Positions 21,553 to 34,000 of a stretch of 64,000 bases of DNA are shown in pieces; within the stretch, counting starts at the first letter, position 1, and each line of letters starts with the position of its first letter. Source of the DNA: Siphonodentalium dalli. Its lineage: Eukaryota > Mollusca > Scaphopoda > Gadilida > Siphonodentaliidae. A model generated the notes under the pieces. That model was not told the DNA's origin, did not search any database, and worked only from the letters and a program-made list of their open reading frames with translations. Both the position numbers and the translations under genes were made by a program. Where the stretch lies: the NCBI GenBank assembly GCA_032622095.1, contig CP136069.1:200229239-200293238 (forward strand), in the 5' to 3' direction.

Positions 21553-22040
21553 CCCCATATATATCACTAAACGACTCATATATACCACTAAACGACTCAT
21601 ATATACCACTAAACGACTCATATATATCAATAAACGACTCATATATATCACTAAACGACTCATATATACCACTAAACGACTCATATATATCACTAAACGA
21701 CTCATATATACCACTAAACGACTCATATATATCACTAAACGACTCATATATACCAATAAACGACTCATATATACCACTAAACGACTCATATATATCACTA
21801 AACGACTCATATATACCACTAAACGACTCATATATACCACTGAACGACTCATATATACCACTAAACGACTCATATATATCACTAAACGACTCATATATAT
21901 CACTACACGACTCATATATACCACTAAACGACTCATATATATCACTAAACGACTCATATATACCACTAAACGACTCATATATATCACTAAACGACTCATA
22001 TATATCACTAAACGACGCATATATACCACTAAACGACTCA
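21553..22040. repeat. 21-bp minisatellite, 23 units, just inside GRL-2 intron 2
   Basis: 23 units of cactaaacgactcatatata plus one base (t or c alternating as tatatc/tatacc). Because 21 is a multiple of 3, both strands show long open frames of heptapeptides (KRLIYTT on plus, SFSDIYE or RLVIYMS on minus); these are artefacts. The GRL-1 duplicate has about one unit at the equivalent place (684-706), so the array grew after duplication. Confidence 0.95.
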
Positions 22041-23081
22041 TGATTTATAAAAAACAGAGCGCTCCTTCTATGATTAAACATATTGTAAAGTAATATTTAC
22101 AACACACGTATGTGTACAGTGTGAATAATCACCAAGAGGTCGCTGTGCATGGATAGCAAAGCTATTAATGATTCATCACATGATTGTAATATGTACATTG
22201 TTTTGTTGTGCATGGAGAGTAACTCTATTAATGTCCCCTCACTTGATTCCAACTTGAACGTGTTTAAGCACTGACTAAACTCAAAGCAAGTTTATTTGTG
22301 ACATACGCTGATGACGTCACCAACGGTTAAGGAAAGTGGAACTTTCAGCAACGGGAAAATTTTATCGTTTAATTGTAAATTAATTTGTGAATTTCATCAG
22401 ATTAAGGATTGGATCTGCTGGATATAGTGCGGAATAGTATTTGTGAGGAAGCTGAAGCAGAAGTTCTGGAATTCTACGAGTTTTATTCGCAAAAACGAGT
22501 TTTTAAGTGCGGTGCATTTCTTCCGTTTCAACAGCTGGAGACCGTTTTTCCTTCCGGGAAATCGTTGTGCAATTTCCGGGTGAATTTGTGATATTTGTGA
22601 TAACAACGTGAATCTAACGTGAATCAATCTGAGCTCTGCTCGGTAGAATTGGAAATTTCGAATACTTTTGGTATTTTTGGACACTTTCTGGTACAAACTT
22701 TAACAATTTATCTCAGTCTTAAACTTAATACTAACAGTACTAACCTACCTACTCAGTAGCTGATACTAATAACAATTTCTAATCTGACTGACTCTGTGTA
22801 CTAATAATTGTAACAATTAACATTTTCATTGTCATAGTAACTAATGACTGTGGACGCTGATTAGTACTACTACTACTAGTATGAACAATTGAGTTAGGCT
22901 GAGTAAAAACATTTCTTCAATAGATAATGCACTGTCTGTGTTTTTTTTACATATATAATAGGCTATAATCTAAGCCAACTGAGTGATATACATTTTATGT
23001 CTAGCTCTGGCCCAGTCTGGGTATCAGTGACATTGAGCCCTTCTTGGAGGTTGCTGTGAGCATCTCTACATATAAATAACT

Positions 23082-25575
23082 ATGATTGAAACTAGACAGA
23101 AGAACACCAAAATGCATGCAGGTGTGCAGCTAGTACCGGTACTGGCAGGGAATAAAGAAATAAAAGGCGTAACTACTCAACATGTGAACCATTCCAGTGA
23201 GTCACAGTTAGTTCCGGATGTCATCAGAAAGAAGAATTATGCATTGAATGGAATGAAGACATTGGAGAAACAGAGGATTGCGTGTGAGAAGCCTTTTCTA
23301 AATATCATTCATAAGGACCAGGGTAGACAATTAAAGATTGAGTGCAGTGCAGGATGTTTTGAGCTCCTTAAAAAAGAAATCTTTCACAGCCTCTTTGATC
23401 CTTCATTTGCAAATAAATATAATATCATTGCAAGATACACAGCTGTTGTGGAAAAGTCTGGAAGTCCAGATTCATCAATTCTACAAGCTTTCCAAAAGAC
23501 TTAAAGATGGTTCATGTGGGAAAAACTTGCAATTCACGGTTAATGTATACAATACACAGTCTTCGTTTCTCACCAATGGACGGGGAACTCCGGCATTCCA
23601 TGATGAAGCACTTCCTGAAATCATCAAGAGACTGTCAATAAGACCTGAGATGTCCTCCCTGGAAAGACATATTCCGGTTCTAATTGATCGATGCATAGCG
23701 AAGAGTGTTACAAATCCGGAAGCAAGCACTAGTATGGTATGTGTGGATAAATTGGAACTATTATATACACTAAGGAATGTCCAGAGGCAAACACTTCACT
23801 GTCAATTTGCATGCACTGTGAACTATATGTGGACTCCAAAGGATTAGCATGTGATATATGTAACAGATGGTACCATGTCAGCTGCGAACAGCTAGATGAC
23901 AAACTTACTGATTTTCATGGGTATGATGGTGCAGAGTATAGCTGTCTTTCATGCAGACACCTTACCATAAATGAAGAAAACAATACACAGATGCCAGATG
24001 AAGCTTCTGAGCTAGCAGGAGACTCTGATCAAACAACATTGAAGAAAGAGGTTATTGACACTGCAAACAGTGCAATTATAAATGAAGAAAACAATACACA
24101 GATGCCAGACGAAGGTTCTGAGCTAGCAGGAGACTCTGATCAAACCAAACAACATTGAAGAAAGAGGTTATTGACACTGCAAACAGTGCAATTATAAATG
24201 ATCATACGCATAATGGTATCTCCACAAAGAAGACCAGAACTGGTAGCACAAATGCAGAGGTGCACAAAAACCAAGTGGAAATAACACGGCTGACATCTAG
24301 CATTATGGCAGAAGAACATAACACACAGGTTACTCAGGAGAATAGTTCTAATAACAATGCCACCACTAACAATAAGAACTGGAATAAGACACAGCCAAAA
24401 ATTATTCACATTGTGTCTTCTGATCAGAATCGTCCAGTACCAAAAGATAGCCTTCGAGTCAAAATGAAGCCTAATCCAAAAGTGAAAGAATTCAGAAATG
24501 AAGACGGTGAGCAATAGAAACATAAAGTGGACTACATCATGAAACTGGAGTCAAAGGTCAATGACTTGGAGAACTCAAATCGTGTCTTGAAAATGCAAGC
24601 AGCAGCATCACAGGTAACAAATTCTGACGTACATGATGTACATGTCATTCCAAAAGGTAATACCTCTTGCCGTTGTGAAACAACATACCAATCAGGAACA
24701 CCCCTTAGTAGGGAAAATGATTCTGTGAAGGGAATTACGGACAGACTAACCCACATGGAGATACAGCAGCTACAGATGAGACTTACTGCTATTGAGTCAC
24801 CATGTCAGCAACAAGCATTTAATTCATCCTGTCATCCATCTGCCACAAATTAAAGGTACAGTGCTCCTCATATGTATCCAGCTATGTTGAATCCCATGAA
24901 TAGAGGAATGCCACCATGGATGTACCAACAAGTTGTACCACCACACCCAATGAATAGAGGAATGCCACCATGGATGTACCAACAAGTTGTACCACCAGAC
25001 CCAATGAATCACTTTAATGGACCACTTTCGTCAAAGAACCATTTCAATGGTCCTCCGAGAAGTGCACCTGTACCACAGGAATCTGAACAACTAAGCAATG
25101 GACCCCAGATAAGCTCAAATGTGTGTAACCACCAGCAGGAACTGGATCAATAACTACATGTACAGATGGTATGAGCAATCTTCCGCGATTTCCTCAATCG
25201 GTTGAGTCGTTCCAGATGAGACACCCAACAGGTTCCTTAGCCCAACAAAATTATCAATCCAGTCATAATCCATCTCGATATGCAGATCAGATGAGGGAAG
25301 ATGATGTCCGATGGGTAGAAAATAAAAATAACAACCCACAAAGAGAATCTTGTCAGTCTAGACCACCTCGCTTCATAAACAAAAGAAATCAGTTGCGTCA
25401 GTTGAGCCCGAGGGATAACAATCGAGGTATACCAGTACAAAGGGGTCGTTACCACATGATAGACCACAATCAATATCATCTGCAAAATTTGTGCATCAAA
25501 ATGATGGATGGTCCAAGAATATTATGGATGAAAATCAAGAACTTCAAAATAGGCACTCCACTCCGAAAAAGGTGA
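23082..25575 (+). pseudogene. LINE ORF1 remnant with PHD finger
   Basis: The frame shifts at several points (near 23480, 23830, 24150, 24520, 24850 and 25150). At 23808-23960 a complete Cys4-His-Cys3 PHD pattern is readable: CMHC, then CDIC, RWYHVSC and finally CLSCRH. PHD fingers in ORF1 are known in CR1-type LINEs, where they may aid nucleic-acid or chromatin binding. Two internal tandem repeats are visible: a unit of 111-116 bp at 23970-24205 (NEENNTQMPDE...), whose last copy shifts the frame, and a 54-bp unit at 24899-25006 (MNRGMPPWMYQQVVPPHP, twice). A coiled-coil-like stretch (DYIMKLESKVNDLENSN) starts near 24531. Confidence 0.8.
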
Positions 25576-25687
25576 CTTTCAATGATGATGTAACTCATGC
25601 ACAGATTAGTCCGCATATGTCACCGGTTACTACATGCTCAAATGAAGAGAACTCGTTTTTAGACCATGGCCGAGCCTCGACCGAAAG

Positions 25688-28600
25688 ATGGCCGATGGAA
25701 ACAATCTTACATTAACAACATTCAATGTGAAGAATGCAAGGAGTAACACCGTTTTCTTGCAAGAGCTGTTGAAGAGTACAGATATGTTATGTGTGCAGGA
25801 GCACTGGTTATATAACTTCCAACTCTCATTTCTGAAGGGCATATCGACCACACATGATGTATTTGCAAAAGCAGTTGATGATGACAGTCCCATTGCCCTA
25901 TACAAGTTCCAAGAGGCTATGGTGGCACTGCTATCTTCTATAACACACAGAGGAATGTGCAGTACAGAAGGCTTCCAGATGGGGATTGTCGCATAACAGT
26001 TTTGGAAATATTATCCCAACCACCGATGTGTATCATATCAGCCTATATGCCATCTAGAGGAAATTCTACAAAGGAAGTATATGTCGGACTCTTACCCAAA
26101 TTGAAGAGATTTTGGACAAATTTAATGATACGCATGCTGTATATGTCTGTGGAGATTTCAATTCTTCACTGGAGGGGCGGACTGGAAATGAGAGAGATGA
26201 TGAACTGAAGAATTTCTATGAACTGAAGAGATTATCCCCACTCCAAACAGGACAACCAACATTTTTCCATGTTAACGATCGGGATGCTGCATAGATAGAT
26301 TACATTTGTTGCAACAGAACAGCTTCTACAATGACGACAAATTGGACAGTGATGGGTAGGACAGATAACAACTTGTCTGACCATGTCCCAGTCTCTGCAT
26401 CTATGCACGTGTCTTCAGAAGTAAAAGTTGCTGATGTGATTGTAAACCCCAAGCCTAAATGGGAGAAATGTAACAAGTTGCAATATAACGAATTCATCAC
26501 AAGAGAACTGAAACCATTTCCAATCCATTTGGAAACTGGTTATGAAGTTTCGGCTGCAATTGAACACTTGTCTTCTACACTCACTAAAGCAGCAATACAC
26601 AGTATACCCGGATACAGACAGAGACATAAGCTGAAGAAGAAGAGACTAAAAGTGTGGAACCCTAATGTGCATCTTGCAATAAAGAACAACAAGATAGCCT
26701 GGTGTAAACTTAAAAGAGCAGGATGTTCAAAAACTAGTGAAGAGTTCATCACAGTGAAGTATTCTTCAGAAGCTTAAAAGAAAGGAAAATGCGAAGGTAG
26801 TTACAGATAAGTTAGAAAAGATTATCAAGGCGACTCCGGACACCAAGGCATTTGGTCTACTGGTTAAACAACAAAGATCTTCAACAACAACTGCAGTCTC
26901 AGAATTGATTGTTGATGGAAATGTGTTATCAACACCTGAAGATGTTCTAAATGGATGGGTCAAGCATTTTGAGAGGTTGGGTACTCCTATCGACCACAAG
27001 GAATATGATGTGCCTCATCAGGAGGTAATCAAAAATGATCTACCATTCATTGAGGATACATGTGCTAGACAGCAGAACATGGAGGATGTAACAGAAGGGG
27101 AAGTAGTCTCGGCCATAAATAAGCTAAGTAATAATAAAGCAGCTGACGGAATGGGAATGACTGCGGAACATATAAAAGTGGGACAAAGATCGCTCATCAG
27201 ATACTTAGTGGACCTGATAAATTGCATGTTGAGGAGAGGAAAAATACCATCTAGCATGAAAGAGGGAATATTAACTCCAGTGTTTAAAAAAGGTGATCCT
27301 CTTAGCCCAGCGAACTACAGAGGAATCACTAACATCCATTCTGCTGAAAATATTGGAGCACATACTTAATAGCAGACATCATGACACTTATCAGAAAACT
27401 CAGTCAAAACTGCAGACTGGGTTTACAAAAGGGACGTCCTCTCAGAATGCAGCTCTCATGGTATCAGAATGCATCAATGAGGCAAAAGCAGCTAAGAAAA
27501 CTATGTTGTTCACCACTCTGGATGCACAAAAGGCGTTTGATGTTGTGGATCACAATATACTCCTTCATAAATTGTATTTGGATGGTATCATGGGGAAGGA
27601 CTGGCTGCTACTAAAGGAATTGTACACTGACCTATACTCCAAAGTAAAATGGAAAGGACAGCTGTCGCAGCCGTTTAAGATCTCACAAGGAGTCAGGCAA
27701 GGAGGGATCCTTTCTACGAGTCACTACAAGAGATTTAACAATCCTCTACTCCTGCTGCTGGAAAAGAAATTTGAAGGGGCATGTATAGGTACTGTCAGTA
27801 TTCCTCATATTACATGTGCAGATGATATCGCCCCCCTGACCCATGATACCCAGGAGAAGCAACAGATGGTCAACTTGGTGGAATTGTATGCTAAGCAAGA
27901 ACGATACAGGATTAATCCTCTGAAGAGCAACACCTTGGTATATAATGGAAGGGGGAGTGAGCATGTGGAAATGTACGGAGAGGAAATAAAACAGCCAATC
28001 TTTACAGAACATCTTGGGATAATGAGACTTAAAAATAACTCTGTGGATGTTGAGGGAAAGGTAAAACTTTCGCGCAGAACGATGGGAGCTGGCATGCATG
28101 GGAAGACAGGTGTGACCCAGCTAGTTAAATGTAAACTTTGGACGATGTATGTCATTCCCAGGTTGACATTTGGACTTGACGTGCTGCAGCTTAATAAGAC
28201 TGAGATGAAGAAATTAGAAAACCATCAGACGGTAACACTCAGGCAAGTCCAACATCTTCCAACCAGAACAGCTACAGTTGCAGTCACCGCACTACTAGGA
28301 GTACCTCCAATTGAAACAGTGATACACAGGAATTCGCTGAACATGTTCTTCAGAATTATATCTGCTAAAAGTATGGTGGAATATGACATTGCTGTCCGTC
28401 AACTAGCAGTGAAGAATCCCCAAATCGAAGAGTTGGTTCTCTTATATACGTCAACTTCTTGAGCACTATGATCTACCAAATGCATATTTGCTGCTGAATT
28501 CAACTCCAACGCCTGCAGTGTGGAAGAGTCTGTTGAGTGAAGCTGTCAGTCTTGAAATTCAAAAGAAATGGAAAGAGGATATTAGGCAGAAATCAACTCT

Positions 28601-29041
28601 GAAGTACCTGAATCCCGATGCTACGAGGGCTGAGATCAAGGCTAGATTACTCACAGGGACATACACTCTACAATCAAACCGTGCAGTCTTTAACCAGCAT
28701 AAAGTTAAGAGTACCTGTAAGCTGTGTGAGGAAGCTGCTGAAGACAGACAACACTTTATTGCCGAATGCAGTGTCTTAAACCCTCAGCGAGAGAAGATAA
28801 AGAAGAAACATTTGCTTATAGATGTGGTACAGATGACTCCTCTACTCATAACTAATCCAGAACTCTTCACTCAGCTCATCTTGGACTCGTCCCACTCTAG
28901 AATTGTTGAGGTCGCCAAGCTTGCAGAAGAAGACATAAATATCATGGAACTCTACAGTAGGGAATACCTGCATGATATTCATACGTTGAGGACTCGGTTT
29001 TTGGCATCAATCCAGGCTGAGCCCACTGTCACTGATACCTA
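25688..29041 (+). pseudogene. LINE ORF2 remnant: APE endonuclease, reverse transcriptase, zinc knuckle
   Basis: Endonuclease landmarks appear in order: TFNVKNARSN, VQEHWL, SAYMPSRG, VCGDFNSS, IDYICCNRT and LSDHVPVS, typical of an APE-like nuclease. Frames change near 25970, and a TAG stop at 26292 precedes IDYI. The reverse transcriptase follows: LTPVFKKGDPLSPANYRGIT near 27275, LDAQKAFDVVDH (motif A), GVRQGGILST (motif B) and TCADDIA (motif C, near 27815), with frame changes near 27365 and 28460. The end (28488-29041) has CKLCEEAAEDRQHFIAEC, a C-x2-C-x8-H-x4-C knuckle. The catalytic aspartates are intact, but the frame is broken in at least five places. Confidence 0.88.
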
Positions 29042-29276
29042 GCTAATCACTCTTTACTAACCACAAATTGGGTTTTCTCCATTTATTTAATAATTCACTA
29101 TTAGTTAGCCTGCTGAAACTAATCATGGACAGCTTTATACATATCAATCATATATGAGTAAAATTGTGAGGATTCTCTAGGAAATTCTAGGATTCCAAGA
29201 ACACCAGGATTCCACTTAACCAAGTGGTGCCACGAAAAATCAACGTGGGAAATTCTAAGAAGACAAGACAAGACAA

Positions 29277-32200
29277 GGTGGCCATATTGCCTGGACTAAT
29301 GTCTATTTGATAGAGTTAGTTACACCATATTGAATTCCTGTATTATGTAATAAGCTGGAACTATATAACATCTCACTACAAAAATATATCTGTATTTAGA
29401 GTTTATCCGCATTCAAATTGACGACTCTGATGGGATAAACAACTGCTGTTCCTACAACTGTAACTATGGTGTTAGCCTTATGGCATTATATTTGGATGCA
29501 TAGTGTCTCTCATACAAGACTACAAGTGGGTATGATATAGAGGATATCCAACGAGTTATGTTGGGATATAAGATTTTATGAAACGAGTTTGATAAATTTG
29601 ATTCGTAGACGAGAACCAATATGAAGTTGAAGATCCTGTATATCGCATGAACAAAAAAACTAGATATTTATGCGTTTTTAACAAAACAAAATCCTTAAAA
29701 GAAGCTTAAAATAACATACATTTACATCGTTGGCTGAGACGCTTCACAATCGTATACAAACAACAGTAATGTGCGATCAGGCTCGCGACTAGAGAAAATA
29801 AAGTCCCCCAATTTGCCTCTTTGTTTTTGTGTCTATTTCCATTAGAGCAGCGAAGTTGGACAAGAATTTAATGAACAATTAACTCATTTTGCGTTGGTGA
29901 TGATGTTATGCGCGGCTTTCGAAATTGTATTAATCCGCCCTAATCAATGTAAAGTGATTTTGTTGGCGCGATGCCATGTCGGCTGGAAGCACGCGCCTAT
30001 TCGTCACTAGTGAGCGATAATGAACTATGTAGTGGCCTTTTAAAATTATATAATAGGAGTTTCATGTGATATATGCACATTGCAATCTAGCGCATATCAT
30101 ATAGGCTGATAACCCACTAAACTCGGCTGATAACCCACTAAAGTCGGCAGACATCAGTTGTGAAGACACCAAGCGAAGCGTAGTCTTTACATACAATGTA
30201 ACATCCATTTGGGGGATGCAGTCACAGTGCTAGGCCGATATAACGACAATTTCATAATGGACTTAAAGTAAAGGCGTTTCACGTTGTGCTTCATGTCATT
30301 TCGAACTAGTATTTACTCCGTAATTTAAATGGAACTCGTGAATATCTACTCGGACATATAACGTGCGTGGTCATACACAAATTTACAACTTTTCAACATC
30401 GTATTTAATATACAAGTTCAGTTTTTTCGTTTATATTATATCTGATGTGCATTTAATTTTATGTTTACACCGATTTTCTGGTATTGTAATGGATAGCGCT
30501 GGTATTATCATAATACTGTTGATCTAATTAATAACGAGGTTGTTACTTGGTTAGTTGGATATCGACCGAGACATATTAGCCTTCAGTAACTTCATATCAG
30601 CATTCGACCTTTTGTCTCAGGCTGATATGAAGTTACCTCGGGCTGATATCTCGCCCGATATCCAACTACCCAAGTAATAACATATAATTATTACACGTCT
30701 GTATGTGATTTCTCAGTATATTCGTGCAATGCGAATTACATCTCTGATGAAAACACATACATCCTGACAGCTCTTAACCTAGCCCCACGTCTGAACTGTG
30801 TTTGTTCACATGAACACTAAGTCCTGGAGTTTAACAACAATAGACCTACGACTGACAGCACATCTATGAACGACTCTACAATATATGTTATCTACACAAG
30901 CTTTCATATAGATACATGTAACGAGTAATACTGCATTGTTTGTGAGGTAAATTTTAACCCTGAAAATACTAATCCTGGTGCTATTATAATGATGCGATCT
31001 TGGTGAGTTCTGCTGATTCAGTTAAGATTTTGGTTGAGCAAATCAATGCAGTTAAAGACATATTATGTACTTTTTCGGGTGCGTGAAACTGATCAGTTAG
31101 TATCCAGGGACTATGACAATTGGAGGAATGTACCATTCTACTAACATCGCCGAAAATCTGAAAAAGCAAATCGACCCTACCACTCCATAGAAAACATCGG
31201 CTGAACTACGCTCAATTGTAAATATTTACTACTCGATTCGGGACGCATCTATCAGCGATAAACTAACGAAAATGATTTCATCGAGGTTCACTGCATTTAG
31301 TTAATATATAGAATGAAGTCAATTTGGATATAATATTTTGTAAACGTTACTAGTTTGAACAAGATTATTCTCCATTTATATTTGATCACCCTACCGGAGT
31401 GTTTCACATCACTTTAAGAAAATGAGTACCACTAAGGTTTTCCTTTTTTTCCGTGGTCCTTTTCGCTGTCTTTTTCATATTCAAATCGTTTGAGCAACAT
31501 ATTTTTGGATTCCACAGATATTTCAGAATAACAACATTGGTTGTTGAAAAACGATCCCAAGCTAAGGCGATAGTGGTTCTGATATTTGGGCAATATTTCT
31601 GACAGCCAAACTTCTTCAAATATGTTAGGCATATGTATATAAGTTATCATTGCATTATATAGCACCGCCTTTCCAATGACTCCGAAATGATAAGTTGAGG
31701 AAACATGTGGTATGTACAGACACATATCGTAGCTGACTCAGTAAGATCCCCCAGATATAGTATACCAAATGGCACAAATACCACATTATCGTAACGATAC
31801 CAGAGCATCAGTCTTGAACAACATTTTAGTCTATGTCCTTTCGTGTTAAAGGTACACGTGTGTATAAATTGACAACAGTCTTGTTAAAATCAAATTATTT
31901 ATTCATGTTGCAGACATATATATATATATTGGAAATATTGTGTAAGGTGCGAACATAGATGTATTTGCAATATTCTGTAAGTTGCGAACACAATTTTTCT
32001 TGAAAAATGACATATATACTTGACAAATCAACAAGTTATTTGACAAACTTATGTAATCTTATCTGTAGATATTGTGTAAGGTCTTCTGAAAACAATTCAA
32101 TATTCCCCCAATGTGTATTACACACAGTTGTACAGTTAGTATTTGACAACACATAGTGATGTGTGGCAGGAGGATAGCATCGGAAAATGTAAATTCTGGT

Positions 32201-32400
32201 CCCACCACATTGGAGAGAATCTATATTATGTTTCATATTGTACTCATACACCAAATTATTATTCCATTTCACGGTGTTGATGACTTGAATTCCATCTATA
32301 TATAGGGCGAGAGGCAGACGACCCATTTAGCCATGCCGCTCCTGTGCAATAAACTAATGCTCAGTTTTGAATATCTTATTCTTATTTTATTTTATCGATA
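29277..32400 (+). other. GRL-2 intron 2, duplicate of the GRL-1 intron
   Basis: Aligns in order with about 1690-2975 (for example tatgtaataagctggaacta versus tatgtaatatactggaacta, and cgacgactctgatgggataa-like blocks), with extra DNA at 29560-30680. A 22-bp unit (ggctgataacccactaaa) is doubled near 30100-30140. An inverted repeat of about 155 bp lies at 30530-30690. Open frames on either strand are not shared with the GRL-1 intron. Confidence 0.6.
30530..30690. mobile_element. Short inverted-repeat element (MITE-like)
   Basis: The left part gttgttacttggttagttgg and atatcgaccgag match, in reverse complement, the right part gcccgatatccaactaccca and agtaataac. An internal pair, aacttcatatcagc / gctgatatgaagtt, makes a nested second stem. 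It is absent from the GRL-1 intron copy. Confidence 0.7.
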
Positions 32401-32518
32401 AATATTGTACAAATATAATACTACTACTGCTATATACATTCTGTATGCAGGTAACAATGTTATCTATAAATATTGTACAAATATAATACTGCTACTGCTA
32501 TATACATTCTGTCTTCAG
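32401..32518 (+). repeat. Tandemly duplicated splice-acceptor region before GRL-2 exon 3
   Basis: A 68-bp unit starting aatattgtacaaatataata occurs at 32401 and again at 32469. The first copy carries its own acceptor (ctgtatgcag, ending 32450) followed by gtaacaatgtt, the start of the exon. Using this upstream acceptor would bring an in-frame TAA within 12 codons, so the second acceptor (gtcttcag) is the productive one. Confidence 0.8.
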
Positions 32519-32608
32519 GTAACAATGTTCACATCTCGGTTGTCTGGTCCGTCTCTTGGGATTAGTGTTTACGGGATGTTTGTTATTGAGAGATCGACGG
32601 TACTTATG
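32519..32608 (+). CDS. GRL-2 exon 3: first part of helix S7
   Basis: 90 nt, acceptor ttctgtcttcag, donor atg|gtatgt, phase 0 at both ends. It encodes VTMFTSRLSGPSLGISVYGM then FVIERSTVLM, identical to the GRL-1 exon except I to V. The pattern L-x2-P-x2-I-x3-G-x-F-x-I-x-R-S matches the start of S7 in the gustatory receptor family. The exon sits between a duplicated acceptor (32450) and a duplicated donor (about 33159). Confidence 0.75.
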
Positions 32609-32836
32609 GTATGTATGTACATGTATAATCAACACATATTCCCCATATTTTGTATATTATTAACAGCTGTTTTATATATCCACTATTGCCTATTTGAAAA
32701 ACCGTAGCAGTATCTAGCCGTCTGTGATTGGACGGTTATATATAAAGATACGTTTAAATAAATGTGTTGATGCCATGCTAGATTATATACATCCACTTTT
32801 ATGGGATTTGAATTGATATTCAATTCTTTGATTTCA

Positions 32837-33154
32837 TTAACCCTTTACCCAACAGAACGGCCCTGTGTCAATGCATTGTTATATATGCGAGTCGACCATA
32901 AGAGAATGCATTGGCTTAACACTTATTAAAAATGATAAAATTGTCAAAGAATGTAGAAAAATATTATAAAAAATGTTTTAAAATGTAAGAAAAAAATATA
33001 AAAATGTTAAAAAGTGTTAAATTTTTTTTTTTTTTTAGGCCAATGCATTCTCTTATATATGCGAGGCGACCTATGGTCGACTCGCATATATAAGAGAATG
33101 CATTGGCACAGGGCATAACTGTAACCACCACAATGTAGTCAATGAACCGGTTCT
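32837..33154. mobile_element. piggyBac-like MITE, copy 3, 3'-truncated
   Basis: Left TTAA at 32837-32840 followed by CCCTTTACCCAACAG. The first hairpin is partly deleted and the second (about 33040-33107) is complete. The right end is missing: the sequence stops after aatgaaccggttc at 33154 and is joined to a copy of the GRL-2 exon-3 donor region. The empty TTAA is preserved in GRL-1 at 3298-3301. Confidence 0.8.
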
Positions 33155-33410
33155 TATGGTATGTATGTACATGTATAATCAACACATATTCCCCATATTT
33201 GTTGATATTATAATAACAGCTGTTTTATATACCCACTAATGCATAATTTAAAAAAAATGTAGCAGTATCTAGCAACATGTGGGTGAATGGTTATATTTGA
33301 AGATATCTTGATGTGTTGATGTCATTATGCCTATTATAAGGCCATACCAGAATATATACAACCACTTTTATGGGATTTGAATTTATAGTCAATTCTTCAA
33401 TTTCATTAAA
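33155..33410 (+). repeat. Duplicate of the start of GRL-2 intron 3
   Basis: From ttatggtatgtatgtacatg onward this copies 32604-32836 with small changes. It begins exactly at the end of exon 3 (ctt-atg|gtatgt), so it includes a second copy of that splice donor but none of the rest of the exon. Together with the truncated MITE it marks a tandem duplication inside intron 3. Confidence 0.8.
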
Positions 33411-34000
33411 CCAAAAGCATGGCAGTTTCTGTATATGTATATGTATATACAATTTTGGACACAATCACAACTGCATATAAGTAAATAATACATGTACGGC
33501 ACATTCAAACCGCCACTACATCTTTACAAAACATTTTATGTCGTGTAAAACGGTTCGATATAAACGACAATACATGCAATACCATCCATACTAAGACAAC
33601 AATATAGTTAATGAAGAACATGGCTTAGAATTATTATTGGTTCTCATAAATGGATGAGTATCTGGTCTATAAAAGTATCGTTATCAGAACAACAAGTGTT
33701 TATGCTGTCTTAGACCAAACTGAAGATGGCCAAACAGAATTTCACTAGCCAAAGTTTTGTTTAACCACAAAATGGGAAATCTCATTAAAAACCCCCAAAT
33801 TGATTTCGAACGAGAGCGACATGAGAACCCAATTTACTTATGTATTGTGGTCATCTGCTAATTGGTTAGATGATACAGCTTAATGAGTAACAAATAGCAG
33901 TGCAGTATCAAACAATGAGATCAATCACCAATGATGATTAACACTAATGGATTCATAGAATGGTATATAATTCATACATCTGGCTTCTGTTTCATTTCAG

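Larger units (their letters stand above)
22314..29276 (+). mobile_element. LINE (non-LTR retrotransposon) inserted in GRL-2 intron 2
   Basis: A nearly complete element in the sense direction of the host gene. The duplicate locus gives the empty site: 1681-1700 reads acatacgatgatatgaaggt without the 7-kb insert, whereas here acatacgctgatg continues at 22314 and aaggtggccatatt resumes near 29276. It has a 5' untranslated region (22314-23081), a degenerate ORF1 with a PHD finger, and a degenerate ORF2 with endonuclease, reverse transcriptase and a terminal zinc knuckle. The tail ends in short repeats (gacaagacaagacaag) instead of a long poly-A. The RT wording resembles copies common in mollusc genomes. 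Confidence 0.88.

Noticed and set aside
21401-22093. Open frames of up to 230 codons with heptapeptide repeats on both strands
   Set aside because: Products of the 21-bp array; only the part encoded by 21449-21517 matches the receptor exon.
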